Origin: Diplonema papillatum
Lineage: Eukaryota; Euglenozoa; Diplonemea; Diplonemida; Diplonemidae
Length of the DNA: 64,000 nt
NCBI GenBank assembly: GCA_030068145.1
Contig: JAPJBO010000592.1
Coordinates: 62,001 to 126,000, forward strand
Direction of reading: 5' to 3'
Numbering within the stretch: position 1 is the stretch's first letter; each line of letters opens with the position of its first letter. The notes beneath the pieces are model-generated. The model saw only the letters and a list, made by a program, of their open reading frames with translations, made no database searches and was not told the DNA's origin. This document shows, one piece after another, positions 20,673 to 31,975 of this stretch. Made by a program: the position numbers and the translations under genes.

Positions 20673-21592
20673 TGCAGTCCCAGCGATCCTGATGCTCCAG
20701 CAGCAATCAGACACTCTTCTGATATCCTAGAAATGACGGGAACTGCCTCCCTTTTCTGCAAAATAGAACACATGGCCCACGGTTCTGAGGCCAAACTCCT
20801 GCAGAAGGGAAGAAACTCCACGAAAAGGTCAACGAACAAACTGGGCCGCAACAAGAAACTGCCCAGTGCACTTAAACATCTGCGAGATCGAGAAAGGATT
20901 GAGCAGAACAGCAAACTCGAAAAAGGCTTTCCCAGATGTTGAAGACTGGAATACACAGTCCGAGCATTTACCAAAAATGCGCGTACTCCATAACCCCTTT
21001 AGGCGCATCAGGCGCACCTGGATTTACCACCCAATTCAAAAAGTTAGTTTGCAGAGATGTATATTCCGTTGCGGGAAGCTTCTGACAGCTATCTCGCTGC
21101 GCCCAATTGCAGCAGATATCTGAATGAAAGGGGCAGTATTTCCGTTCACGCCCTGGAGAGCATGCTCGGTCGGGGAAACGAGAAAGAACGAAATACGATG
21201 TATTTCACTTCCCTGCTGCGTTCGACCCTGAAAACGTCGTTTTGAAGCAAACGTCTGTATCAAGGGTCTTCACCTCGGGAAACCTTCACTCAATTTCCGG
21301 ACTGAACTGAGTCCGAAGTGAAGATTGCCGAAGTGACGATTGTCGAAGTGAAGATCCACCAAGACATCTCGCCACGACACCTGTCGTGGGCAACTGCCTT
21401 TCGAATGTTTGTCGCTCTTTGTGGTAGCCCATGATATGACACCTGCTGCATCTTCACCCTCTTGAACTGCAACGCTGTCTTTTTGCGCTCGAACACCCAT
21501 GACAAAGACACCATGTTCGGAAGTCTGTCGAGTTCATCGGGTCATTCCATGTCGTGAACCTTCCACACGCCTTACCTCCTGTACCACTGCGT

Positions 21593-21765
21593 GTACAATA
21601 ATGTACAATAATCGTACAATAATATACAATAACTGTACAATAATGTACAATATTGTACATTATTGTACATTAATGTACATTAATGTACAATAATGTACAA
21701 TAATGTACAATAAAAATACAATAATTCTTGGTCGGCGGGGGAAATACAATAATGTACAATAGTCC
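21593..21765. repeat. TGTACAATAA palindromic array, copy 2
   Basis: About 14 TGTACA words with AATAA spacers. The 920 bp between the two arrays has no recognisable gene. Confidence 0.7.
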
Positions 21766-21832
21766 ATCCGTTTCACAACCGTGAAAAATACTGTATTTTC
21801 CGAGACTAGAGGTATGCTAATAGCTCTATCGA

Positions 21833-21895
21833 GCCAACCCCACTTTTTAGGGGGTCGGGGGCGAAGCCCGGGGGCACTTTTTCGTAGTGTTTTTC
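21833..21895. repeat. Dispersed GGGCGAAGCCCGG repeat, copy 1
   Basis: 'gagccaaccccac...ggggcgaagcccggg...tttttcgtagt' recurs at 23203-23262 as 'gagccaacctc...gggcggagcccggc...tttttcgtagt'. Confidence 0.6.
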
Positions 21896-22409
21896 GTAGT
21901 GTTTTTTTGGGTCAGAATTTTTGTCAGCGGCCATAGCTTTTTTTGCCCCTGGAAATTGACACCGTGATGGCAGAGTGAACGGCGCCAGGGTTTAGGGCTG
22001 GAGTTCCCGGGTACGGTACTTCAACCGTCTTAGGTTTTAGACACTGATATAAAGCTTGGGCGATGCTAAGTTCTGGCGATGCTTAGTTCGAGGGGGGAGT
22101 CTAGAGTCCCCGTGTGGCAGAGGAAATCGTTGAAGAAAACACAAGAAGCCGCAGCAGGAGAAGTCGCACTCACAGTGGCAGGCGGAGCACTTGTTGTGAA
22201 GCGTGTTTTCGACCACTATTCAAGCATTGAAAGCAGCAACCATGGAGCAACCAGAGTTGTGCGGCGTATTGTGTCCTGAAAGCAAGGCACAATGCCAGCT
22301 GCAAAGTTGCAGTTGGCGTAGCCTTATTCCGTTATTTTGCAATCTTCACTTGGTATTCCTGTCGGTGCCTCGAATACGGGCCAAATACATGGTTCTTCAG
22401 TGGCTTACA

Positions 22410-22475
22410 CATTCTCGCATGCGAGAATATGCGAGAATTTCATGCGAGAATGCGAGAATCATTCTCGCATACGAG
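22410..22475. repeat. CATTCTCGCATGCGAGAAT palindromic array
   Basis: Four nested ATTCTCGCAT/ATGCGAGAAT words in 65 bp; another of the palindromic word arrays. Confidence 0.75.
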
Positions 22476-22633
22476 CCGGATCGGATATATGCCTAGGGGG
22501 TAGATGACAACGAATTATACTGATCCAAATATTTTTCCTATTCAAATACTTTCCTATCAACCCGAAAGACGGTAAAAAAAGAGTTCATACGCGATGTTGG
22601 GCGAAATTATTCATTCGGACTTTAAAACAACAG

Positions 22634-23185
22634 GTTCGATTTCCGTGTTCAGTTCCTTCCTCACATCAGTCTTCCGGCGTTTCAAGACGCAGTTGTTGTG
22701 CTTCGTGATGAGTTCTTAAAAGAAAGCACTGAGGACTACGCCTTCAAAAGCAGTGGGGAGTGGAGGAGCAGCGGTGTCGTTATCGGGGAACTGGACAGCT
22801 ACTCTCAAAGCTGCTGGGAAGCCATTAAGAGTGACCGTGATATCAATATTCCAGAGGAAAAAGAGTTAGTTGCTCGCCATCGTGCCGCCGAAGCCAGCAA
22901 GAAGATTAAGGCAGACGCCGCACAGCGGGCCGATGGGATTAAGCAGCAACTGAAAAACGGTGAAGTCATTAAAGGTTTGCGGAAAGCATTCAAAGCGTCA
23001 ATGGAGGCTGGCCTGATCGCCTTCCGGGAGGAAACCCAGCAGTTCTCCCGCTACCAGGATATTCTCGATGCGGAAATGGTTCAACTACGTGAAGAGTACG
23101 CGGAGAAGATTGAGTCGACAATGGAAGTCTTTTATGCCTCAGCCTGCAAATCAGTTGATCGAGATGCGAAGGATGCCCTTGCCAC
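22634..23185 (+). CDS. SEY1: RHD3/Sey1-type GTPase, middle exon (GTPase end and helical bundle)
   Basis: Directly after an ACAACAG acceptor (AG at 22632-22633) the frame reads 'FDFRVQFLPHI', matching the Sey1 segment just after the GTPase core. It then carries 'SYSQSCWEAIKSDRDINIPEEKELVA', corresponding to the conserved 'W..I..N.DLDLPTQQELLA' helix start, and a long charged helical region, as in the Sey1/RHD3 stalk. No stop interrupts 184 codons. The likely donor is CCAC|GTATGC (23186); the frame beyond it turns into the GGGCGGAGCCCGG repeat. The phase (one base of a split codon at the start, two at the end) requires further exons on both sides. Confidence 0.8.
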
Positions 23186-23202
23186 GTATGCACTGTTGCT
23201 TT

Positions 23203-23262
23203 TTTTTACGAGCCAACCTCTTTTTTGGTCCGGGCGGAGCCCGGCAGCTATTTTTCGTAGTT
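23203..23262. repeat. Dispersed GGGCGAAGCCCGG repeat, copy 2
   Basis: See 21833. It begins less than 20 bp after the presumed splice donor of the Sey1 middle exon. Confidence 0.6.
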
Positions 23263-25575
23263 GCTAACTTTACTCCAGCGCTGCATGCGGGCACTGTTGT
23301 TCTTCATGCCGCAAAGACCAGCACAGCGAATGGGGTGTTTTGCAGGGAAGTACCCCTTTAGTCCAATGTTCAGCGCGTGGCCGAATTGGTGGACACGATC
23401 TCATCCCATTTGTACGTTGAGCCCCTTGCACGTTGTCACACGACAGCCCTACGAACAACCGCCAATGCTGCGTCATCTATGGTGAACTTGGAACCAGTGT
23501 GATGTCTCATCTCACCTTTTAGACACAGCTGTGCCACTATTTTCCAAGCTTCGCTTGGTGGGCACAAAGACTGCGACGGCATCTTGAGGATGACTCCCTA
23601 GCAACTATTCTGTTCGTCGGAGTTGAACCAAGATGGACGATGGGGCATACCCGAGAACATGCACCAGTACATCAATACTCAATCTTCTCACCTTGCCCCC
23701 ACCCACCCGCAGTGTCCTGAACGTCTGTGGTGCATCACGACATTCAATGATTCGTGCAGACACGGTAGTCATTGCACGGCTTTTCTACGTTTCATTTCGA
23801 GTTGCACCACGACAGCGAGAACGAAGGGGCGGACAACCTCCGGCGTCACCCCTTGGACGTGCAGGGAGGCCAAAGGAGCGTAACGTAAATCACACCTAAT
23901 GCATCGCGCTACGAAGAGGTCGCCGGATTCACAAAGAAACAGCAAGACTATAGCTAACTACACGTTCCGGAGAGCAGCGTCTTTCATCGGACAATCGAAC
24001 CACAGAGCGACAAAGAAAATTGACTCTTCTCAAGACTACAACCCTGACGTGTTCTGGCTGTTTCTCAGGAAGTCGGTATGCTATTGACGTGCTGTTGACA
24101 AAATACCCACGATGGGCACGTATCCACGGGGTGGGGGGTGGAATGGGGGGGCGCCCAGGGTTAACGGACATCCAGGCGATTAGGAAATCACAAGGGGCGT
24201 TGTTGATTTGGCTAACATTTCGGTCTTGCTTTACAACAGGAACCCCCCTGGTCCGGGTTCCTGGTAAGGTCCCCGAAACTCCCCGATACTCAGCCCGATT
24301 TTGGTGGGGAAAATGGGGCTGCAGGTGTACAGGTTGGTAGTTGGGTGGACAGATGGGTGGATGGGGGCCCAACTGTTTTGGTCGTCGCGCGGTCCAGCAT
24401 TTGTCCGGTCCAATATTTCCGGTCCAACTTTTTTGAGTTAACAAAGCATTGTTGGTACTAAAAATTAGTAGTTGGCAGCGTACTAAAAGCAACAAACAAA
24501 CGGAAGCGCCATTGGTGTGGTCGGTATAGCCAGGGGGAACTACCAGGATTTTTCAAACGCCACGCACCGGCGCCAAACCGGGAGCTTTGGAGTGAGCAAA
24601 ACGGTTCCTCTTGCTTGGGCTTTCCACAGAAGGGCCAAGCCTTTTGAAAAATGGAGCCTTCGGGGTGTCGGGGGTGGTGCTTTCGTGACGCCGTGGCATG
24701 AAGGATTCGTTGGAAAGACGCTATCGCAGGACTCGCAAAAGTCGGTTGGCTCACGCTTGCAGGAACCTAAGTAAAGCTCGCTACCGGGCCCCCTTCAAAG
24801 TTCCCCAAGAGGACTGTAGGAAAAGCACAGCTGCCACCATTGCGTGCTTGTACTGGTCCTTGAACATAATCGCGTTATCGTGACGGATGGCAGAAGCCTG
24901 ACCGATCGAGATCTGCAGAATATCTTGGACAGCCCACAGATAAAATTGGCAGCACGCAATCAAGAGTCCGGTGATAGACGAAAATATGTGCTTGAGCCCA
25001 ACTTGTCTGCATGGAAGGGAAGCTAAGGGCAGCTGACAAGAAGTTACTTCCTGATAAACTGCATGCCCTCACCCGAAGCATGCCATTCAAGGCTAATGTT
25101 GTTGTTGGCAAACTGCTCTACGATCTCTGGAATAGAAGGATGCAGAGCCCGAAGAACCCAAGGCTTTGCCGTGTCCGAAGTCTCCCTCTCGCCAGCGAAA
25201 GAAGCAAACAAGCCAGAGCCTCTCCTTGCGCGCCATTCCGACACTCCAATCCCTCTTGGGTTTGGGCAAGAAGGTGATCCGCAATCACGTTCAGAAGCCC
25301 AGGTGGCGTTTGCATCAGCTCCTCTACTCTGGGAGAAACCGGAAGCTCTCCGGAGATGGTACCTGCATTCCAACTCGTCCTCTTGGGAAAGGCCAGTCGA
25401 CGGCTGTATGCAAGTGGGCGGAGGTCCTGGGACTGCGAAGGCGTGACTCGGCCAAGCACCAGTTTCTCCTCCTGCAACGCAACCTTGCCTTCAGCACGGC
25501 CATTATGACTGTCATTCTGGTTATCAACCTTGCTCCTCGCTCGGGTTGCCGTCTTCAACCGCGACCGCCTCTGAT
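23263..25575. other. Intronic spacer; one or two exon-like frames, unassigned
   Basis: A missing Sey1 exon is expected between here and 29491. A frame at 25029-25160 ('KKLLPDKLHALTRSM', preceded by a possible GGGCAG acceptor) looks protein-like but does not clearly match the family, so I do not call it. No other gene seen. Confidence 0.35.
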
Positions 25576-25576
25576 A

Positions 25577-25655
25577 GTTTGGGTTAGAATGCAAATAATC
25601 TGTGACGATATGCGGTGTCGCGGTTATCTCTTCGTACGTGATGTGTCATTCTTTC
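25577..25655 (-). mobile_element. LINE family B copy 2, 3' end (split from 28441-29345 by LINE-A)
   Basis: Minus strand: '...CACATCACGTACGAAGAG' then the family 3' signature CACAGATTATTTGCATTCTA. The rest of the copy lies beyond the LINE-A insertion; the 10 bp TCATTCTTTC at 25646-25655 are repeated at 28441-28450. Confidence 0.8.
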
Positions 25656-28440
25656 ATCGTCTCCCCTGGCCCTTTGCCTTTCCAGCTTGAGGGACAGTGG
25701 ACGAAAATACGCTCCTTTCGAAGTTTCGTGTTGCAGCGCACGGATGGGAAGTGTGCTCTGCCACCCGAGCCGCCGTCAGCGAAAATCGGAAGAGGCCTCG
25801 CGTTTACCGTCTCAGGACTGTGTCGTGACCTGGCGCATAGCATGCTAACTTCGAGGTACCTGAAGAGTGCGAGGAGTCAGCGGGAGCTTCGCGACCCCCT
25901 GGGGAAGGAATCGTTCGCTTGGGTGAAGAAAGACGCGCCATCGGGGTTATCGTTTGTAACTGGGGCCGATGGGCGGCTCACTGCGAACTTGGCAGAAGTT
26001 GACGCGTTGGTGAGGAGGAGTTGGGATCCAGTGCTCCGCATGTACGCCGAGAAGAGGGAACCCGAGTTTGCCCCTTTCTTCCAGGAGTACAAAGACTTTA
26101 TCACGCAACACCCATGCAATCTAAATCCGATCACGGCCGAGCGGCTTCGTCAGGTGGCGAAAAAGAAGAGCGTACAGACGTCTTGCGGTGTAGACGGCTG
26201 GCGCATGCGTGAAATCGCCGCTCTGCCGAATGCAATCCTGGAAAGCTTTGTCGTGGTGCTCAACGAGGTAGAGGAAACCGGCTTCTGGCCCGACGGAGTC
26301 CTGGACGCAATGGTCACCTTAATTCCTAAAGGAGAAGGGAGTGATCCACTGAAGCTGCGTCCGATTACTGTCTCGAGCGTGGTATATCGACTCTGGGCTA
26401 GCGTGCGCCTACAGGATGTCATGCTCTGGCAAGAGCTATGGATTCACGGGTCTCAACATGGTTTCCGGCACGGCCACTCCTGCGACGACGTGGTCATGGA
26501 TATCGCCCTATCGATAGAGGAATCACTGACAAACGGTACACCCCTGTGCGGGGTCGCACTCGACTTTGCAAAGTGCTTTGACCGCGTCCCTCAGGCCCTG
26601 GTGCTCGACTTGACGGAGGCGCTTGGGCTTCACGAGCGTGTGCTGGCACCCTTACGCCACATATACAAGCACCTGAGGCGTCGCTTCCGGTACCCTTGGG
26701 AGTCGGCGAGATATCCACTGTCACCAACGGAATTCTCCAGGGCTGCCCAATATCAGTGGTCCTGATCAACGCGCTCCTCTCTGTTCTCTCGAAGGCCTTG
26801 GTCAGCCGAGCTCGGGTGAGTCCAAAGTCGTTCGCCGACGATCTGTACCTGCTGTCGCAACTTGCGAGGCTCCCTCGATCTAACCGGGCGAAGAGCCCTC
26901 TTGCGGTTCTCTCCCTGGATGCAAAAGCACACCTGTGTGATCCGGCATGCGCCTCAGGTTTCAGCTTATTCCGCACGTTCGTGAAACAATACGGGAAAGA
27001 GAGGTTTCGGGTGAGGATGGACGCTCTCCTTGGCGTGGGAGCCGACTCGTCTATCAAGGGTCCCGTAGGTCCTATAGCTAATCTTCTGCGGGAGATAATA
27101 TTCCTACGGGCCACGCAGCACAGCTTCCAGTCCCTGTCTTTCGACGGGACTCCCGTGTCGCTACTCGGAAAAGAAGCCCCACACCTCTTTCGTGAGGGCC
27201 TGCGTCTGCGCGCGTGGCGTTACTTGACCACACAGAGACAAGGATTTGACGGAATCGAAGGAGGGGTGGACGTACGTGCCATGAATCGGCTTTGGCTGAA
27301 CCGCGCGACGGACCACAAATTGAGTTCCGCGATCAGTCGATGTATTGGGGGAGCGGTGTACTCACGGGAATGGTGCCGCAGGAAGTGGGGTTCGGGGAGC
27401 GGCGACTGCGAGTTCTGCGACAGCGGTGCGACGGGGACCCTGTGGCATTACTACTGGCAATGTCCGGGCCCAGGTTGTAGATGGAACGAGCTGCGATCCC
27501 GGTTTTGCATTGCTGAGGCGATGGTCCGGGACATGCCCCAGTGCTTGTGCATTAGAGGGATACCCCCCTACGGGACCCCTCCTGACCTCCTGGAGAAGAT
27601 CCAGAGGCTGATCGGTACGATCTCAATCGAGATGGCGCAGGCGCAGCGGAGCCTTGCGGCAACACGCCCTTGGGAACTCGCCTCAGGTGCGTCGACGAAA
27701 TACGACGTACACTTAGCAACGGACAGTCGTAAGTTGCTTACGACCAACATCGGAACCCGCTTCGCAGCGACGTTGGTCTTCTGGCTGCGGAGTCTATCGT
27801 GGGTCAGCTCCAACCCTCTCCCGACGACAGGCGTGGAACTCGCGCTTGATTTTGAGGCATTTACGCGTTCGAAGCTCCCGGGGAGAACCTTCGCCGAGAA
27901 GGGGCTGCAAATTGGGTACCTTATGCGAGCCATCAACGACCTGTGCTGCGCCGACTCAGCAGGGGGTCTGTTCCCTCCGCTGTTTTGGTGCGCCGGCTAT
28001 GCCGGGTTGTACCCACCGCCCACGCTTTGCGGCTGGACGGAAGACCGAGTGGATGTTGGGCAAGCTGGAAACAATTTGCGCCCGTAACAGCTGGAACGAT
28101 GCCGTGCCTGAATATCCGCACGACGTACCCTTTGTTCAGTGGGAGTTGAGATTCTCTGTCAAGATGCTAGCCGCCGCCATAGGGCGGGCTATTGCCAAAA
28201 GGAGGAGAGCCCGCGAAACAACGTGTCAACACACGCCTGCCAGGCGGTCTCGTCCGCCAGTCAGAACGCCCCCGGCTGCGCCACCATCGGTGCAACAATC
28301 ATCTTTGACAGGGCCACGGCTCGCTCCGCGCCCACGGCGCAACGACTTGCGCCCGCCGTAGTAGTACGGGATAGTAGTGGGGCGACCGGATACTCCTCGG
28401 AGAGATGGTCCCTGCACTCTAACTCGTCTCTCTCTCTCTC
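25656..28440 (+). mobile_element. LINE family A copy, 5'-truncated, with (TC)n tail and 10-bp target-site duplication
   Basis: It is bounded exactly by TCATTCTTTC (25646-25655 and 28441-28450). The 3' end is a TCTCTC simple repeat after 'gcactctaactcg', as in tail-repeat LINEs. It is inserted into the antisense LINE-B copy between its ORF end and its 3' UTR. The 5' end starts inside ORF2, so it is truncated and has no endonuclease. Confidence 0.85.
25680..28361 (+). pseudogene. LINE family A ORF2 (reverse transcriptase) with frameshifts
   Basis: A non-LTR reverse transcriptase in three frames. Segment 1 (to about 26690) has the fingers and palm start: 'LIPKGEGSDPLKLRPITVSS', 'GFRHGHSCDD' and motif A 'ALDFAKCFDRVP' (26555-26590). 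After a 1-nt shift near 26690, segment 2 (to about 28035) has motif B 'NGILQGCPIS', catalytic 'FADDLYLL' (26831-26854), and the C-terminal CEFCDSG...HYYWQC knuckle (27409-27470). A second shift near 28035 leads to the basic end ('AIAKRRRARE', stop 28361). The nearest relative in the window is 4098-5112. The shifts make it inactive unless they are recoded. Confidence 0.85.
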
Positions 28441-29345
28441 TCATTCTTTCGCCTCTTTAGCTCGACTTGATCGTCGCGCTCAGGCGCGCGTTTAGTGCCT
28501 CGCTTCTTCTTCGATTGCTCGTCCAGGTTGCACCGGCGCACTTCACTTTCTGGTGCTCGTGGCACACTCCACTTTTCGTGTTCCGTAGCGTTGAACACCG
28601 CCCATCTCGCCGCACGCTCTGCCCTTCCACCTCCACACGTAGGGAAAAGATCCATCCCCACGCCTCGTCGCTGAACTCGTGCTGTCGTCAGCTGTGTCTC
28701 GAGCACTTCCATCGTCTCCGTACCACCACGGAAGATCGGCCTCATCTCGTACCCGGCTCCCACCGTTCTCAGCGACCCTATCTTCCCCAGTTTCCTGTCT
28801 GGCAGAAGCGGTCCGTCGCAGTTACGCTCCAGCGCATCCCCGACGGTTTTTAAAAGTTTTGCGAGTACCCTCGCACGCATGTCAACGGTGTCCCGTCCAT
28901 CGTCGCTACGACACTGCCCGGAAGATCTAGTTTGGTGCACACTTCAAAGTCGACGGCGAGCTCTGCCATCGAGACGTCACCCACCACCGACCAGCACATC
29001 CCATCCAGCCAATACTGCAGCGCCCGGAACCACCTCTCTCCTCCGACCGCCGCGAAGGTCTGCGGTCCCGCGATCGCTTCGGAACCCGGACGGCGCGGGG
29101 CCTCTGGTAGAACATTTCCTGCTCTCCTTACCGCAGCTGATCCTGTCACTACCTGTCAAACCGTGACTCGCAGTCTGTCCTTCCTTCTCATCCAATTCCT
29201 TCCTCTTCGGGGCACGCATAGCACATGGCCGCTCCGCGCAAGTTGGGGCCGTAATACTGCACCTTTGTAGCTCTTCCGCCCCACCTTCGCCAGGGCTGAC
29301 TGCAGAAAGTGGTCGCCACAAAGGAATTACCCCGAAATTCACCGA
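28441..29345 (-). pseudogene. LINE family B copy 2, ORF2 C-terminus
   Basis: Reading down the minus strand: a segment like the LINE-A C-terminus ('AELAVDFEVCTKLDLPG' compare 'VELALDFEAFTRSKLPG'), a frameshift near 28900, then 'GYEMRPIFRGG' and 'ETQLTTARV...GMDLFP', and the basic end 'KKKRGTKRAPERDDQ'. This links the B module seen elsewhere to a LINE ORF2. The Cys/His-rich part is deleted in this copy (jump from 'WAVF' to the Lys-rich tail). The upstream border is approximate. Confidence 0.65.
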
Positions 29346-29491
29346 TTTTGGCCTGGACCAGGTGGCTTGTCTCCTGGGGTCTTTGATCTTGATACGCTCG
29401 AATTACCCGAAATTGTCCTTCCACTTTGTCGTGTTCCCAATATGAAACCGAAGACGGTAGGCGTAAATGCCACAAGCAAAAAACACTGCAG

Positions 29492-29619
29492 ATTGACAGG
29501 ATCGCGCAAGATAAACTCGCCCCTGGCCTCGCGAACCTCGTCAAAGAAGGAGTTTTGGATGCTGAGGAAAAAGACATTTGCTGCGCAAAGCTCAAGGAAG
29601 GACTCGAAACTATGCTGAG
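29492..29619 (+). CDS. SEY1: RHD3/Sey1-type GTPase, probable penultimate exon
   Basis: After a CACTGCAG acceptor the frame is open for 42 codons ('IDRIAQDKLAPGLANL...EGVLDAEEKDICCAKLKEGL') up to ATGCTGAG|GTATTC. The helix pattern and position fit the part of RHD3/Sey1 just before the 'F..xD..GxxR.W' segment, and strand and order agree with the other exons. It starts in phase 0 but ends in phase 2, while the next exon starts in phase 0, so a further small exon is needed. This match is weaker than for the other exons and rests on short similarity plus good splice signals. Confidence 0.5.
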
Positions 29620-29695
29620 GTATTCCATGGTATGTCTTTTTTCTTGAACGGGAAAAACACGCAGTCTTTTATCCCCGAGGTTTTATTATCCTGCA

Positions 29696-30305
29696 TCAGC
29701 GCATTGGGTGTCTGCGGTGGGCGCTGCACGTCATGCGATGTCCCCCTGCGGCATACCCCGGGCTCATGCGGGCGAATCGGTTGCTGAGTAGCAGGTGCGT
29801 CACCCACCGCGACTGGGACACGGTTGTGAAGATCCCGCGGGAGCTGCTGGCGGAGCTGAAAAATGGCGAGCGCTGGATGGGAGACGCTTCTCCCCGAAAG
29901 GTCAGGCACCCAGCGCGGCGAGTACACGTCTGGACGGATGCGTCCGATCAAGGCGGAGGTGTGGTCGTCCTGGATCCGGGGCGAAGAACGATCCTCGCAC
30001 GCGAGCGGTGGAGGTGGAAAGACAGATTGGCGAGCCTGGCTCCGCCAACGCCCATAAGGCGACGCGAGTTGGTGGCAGCGATTCTGGGGGTTCTTCTGGC
30101 TAGGAGCGTGACCACAGGATGGGTAGCGTTCGACGCTTTTCACGATAACAGCACAGCGGAGAGCCGTCACAGAAAGCTTGCGTCCCCCCATCCGGCGGAA
30201 AACCGGCTCCTTGTGGAAATGCAGGAGCGCCTGCGAGGAGCGGACGTAGCAACTCACCTGGTCCCGGGAGGAAATATGGTTGCCGATCTCGATACTAGGG
30301 ATTAA
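29696..30305 (+). pseudogene. Reverse transcriptase connection and RNase H domain of the Ngaro-like element
   Basis: The open frame begins within A1-derived sequence ('RIGCLRWALHVMRCPP', the RT thumb/connection) and continues into an RNase H domain. It shows 'VHVWTDASDQGGG' (first Asp), 'RRRELVAAI' (Glu), 'AFHDNSTAES' (second Asp) and 'GNMVADLDTRD' (the usual N-x-AD-x-x-SR position). This is the RNase H type found next to DIRS/Ngaro and LTR polymerases. The RT palm is missing; the stop is at 30303-30305, just before repeat B1. Non-functional alone. Confidence 0.7.
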
Positions 30306-30352
30306 GAGAAAAGAGGGGGGGGAGAGGGGCGCGGCGTTTCTTCTTGAATAAT

Positions 30353-30621
30353 GCCCAGTGTCCTTCCGCATGGAGGCACACGGAAGAGCTCCCCCGCAAG
30401 GGTGCTTACCCCCGCGAGTAAAAGGGTGCTTCTTTCCAGGGCAGGTATTCTCATCTTGCAAGGTGGCCGGTGCTTCCTCACGGGCCCCGACGCACGCCTG
30501 CGTCCTCTCCATCCAACCCTCTGTTTTTTTTCTTTCTCTGTATCTCCAAGTTTCTCCCCTCGTGCTGGCACCGCGAAGCGAGGTCCGTCGCTGCTAGCGG
30601 GCCTAGAGAAGGGAAATAAAA
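30353..30621 (+). repeat. Direct repeat B1 (269 bp)
   Basis: GCCCAGTGTCCTTCCGCATG ... GGGAAATAAAA; nearly identical to 31976-32242. A 4-bp difference lies around 'cgacgcacgcctg'. Confidence 0.9.
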
Positions 30622-30799
30622 TTGAACGGGAAAAACACGCAGTCTTTTATCCCCGAGGTTTTATTATCCTGCAATCGAACCAGGTTGTAATACCTAAGCA
30701 CATACACACCTTCTCCGGTAGCTCCCGGCTCAGCCGACTCTCGCGGCCTTCTTAAAAGGTCCCTCCCTCCCTCCCAGCTCGGCTGAGGAGAGCGCGTGT

Positions 30800-31850
30800 T
30801 AGCGGTTTTTTTTGCGCCAGCATTGCGTACGGTCTTCGTTCCCGACTCCCAGCGGGGTAAGCGGGCCTACTATTCCCTCCGCGTCTTTGAGGGCTCCCAG
30901 CAGAGGAGAGCGTTTTAGCGTAGCGTACGGCATTTCCTCCGCGCTAGGAGGGCTCCCCTGCGGGGGAGGCGGGCATGCGAACTGGGGTTTTTCCTCCCTC
31001 CGCGTCTGAGGGCTCCTCGTAGAGGAGAGCGTCTGGCGTTGCGTGCGGCATTCTTCCCTCCGCGCTCGGAGGGCTCCTCGCAGAGGAAAGCGTTTTAGCG
31101 TAGCGTACGACATCTTCCCTCCGCATAATGAGGGCTCCCCACGGGGGAGGCGGGCATGCGTACGGGGTTTTCCACCCTCCGTGTGAGGGCTCCTCGCAGA
31201 GGAGAGCGTCTGGCGTTGCGTACGGCATCTTCCCTCCGCGCAAGGAGGGCTCCCCGGCGGGGGAGGCGGGCATGCGAACTGGTGTTTCTCCTCCCTCCGC
31301 GTCTGAGGGCTCCTCGTAGAGGAGAGCGTCTAGCGTTGCGTACAGCATCTTACCTCCGCGCAAGGAGGGCTCCCCAGCGGGGGTGGCGGGCATGCGTACT
31401 GGGTGTTTTCCTCCTCCGCGTATGAGGCTCCTTGCAGAGGAGAGCGTCTAGCGTTGCGTGAATCGTCTTCCATCCGCGCAATAAGGGCTCCCTAGCGGGG
31501 GAGCCGGGCTATGCTGATTTTCCTCCCTCCTTGTCTGACATATTTTCTCTGAGGGCGATATTGTTTTTGCGCACGTCTTGGTCCTACTGTATTTTCTTAC
31601 TTGAGAGCTCCCCAGCGGGGGATGCGGTTACGCGCACAAGCGTTTTTCTCGTTTTTACGTCTGCGGGCAGTCTTTCTTCTCTCTCCTCTGATCCTCGCGG
31701 AGAGGACACCTCCACAAAAGAGGATAGTTGCGTGCGTTTTCCTTCGTCCCTCGGCGAAGAGGGCTCCGTAACAGAGAAGAACACTGCATCTGGCTTCTGT
31801 CCTCCGAAGAGGGCTCCCCCGCAGAGGAGAGCGTACTGGGTCTCTCTGAT
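30800..31850. repeat. Hairpin satellite, about 60-bp monomers in about 120-bp dimers
   Basis: Alternating monomers contain GAGGGCTCCTC-GCAGAGGAGAG and GAGGGCTCCCC-GCGGGGGAGGC hairpins joined by 'gttgcgtacggcatcttccc'-type linkers; 8 or more dimers, decaying after 31530. Three units also occur at 57085-57212, so the satellite is dispersed. Confidence 0.8.
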
Positions 31851-31975
31851 ACTTCCACGAAGAGAGCATCATATACGTGAGGAGTGGGAGCGTGCATTAC
31901 GCATTCCCTCACGGTTCTTCTGTTCGGCTTCTTACTTCCTACATGGCGGCGCGGAAAAATCCTTGCCTTGAACCT

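Noticed and set aside
20560-21765. CRISPR-like array of regularly spaced repeats
   Set aside because: Simple palindromic TGTACAATAA words without unique spacers, in a eukaryotic genome.
23384-23460. tRNA-like A-box (TGGCCGAATTGG)
   Set aside because: No B-box (GGTTCGANTCC) or cloverleaf within range; at most a decayed tRNA-derived SINE.
25029-25160. Candidate Sey1 exon ('KKLLPDKLHALTRSM')
   Set aside because: Acceptor-like AG is present, but phase and sequence do not fit the family well enough.
30810-31425. Arg/Gly-rich open frames on both strands
   Set aside because: Translations of the hairpin satellite.
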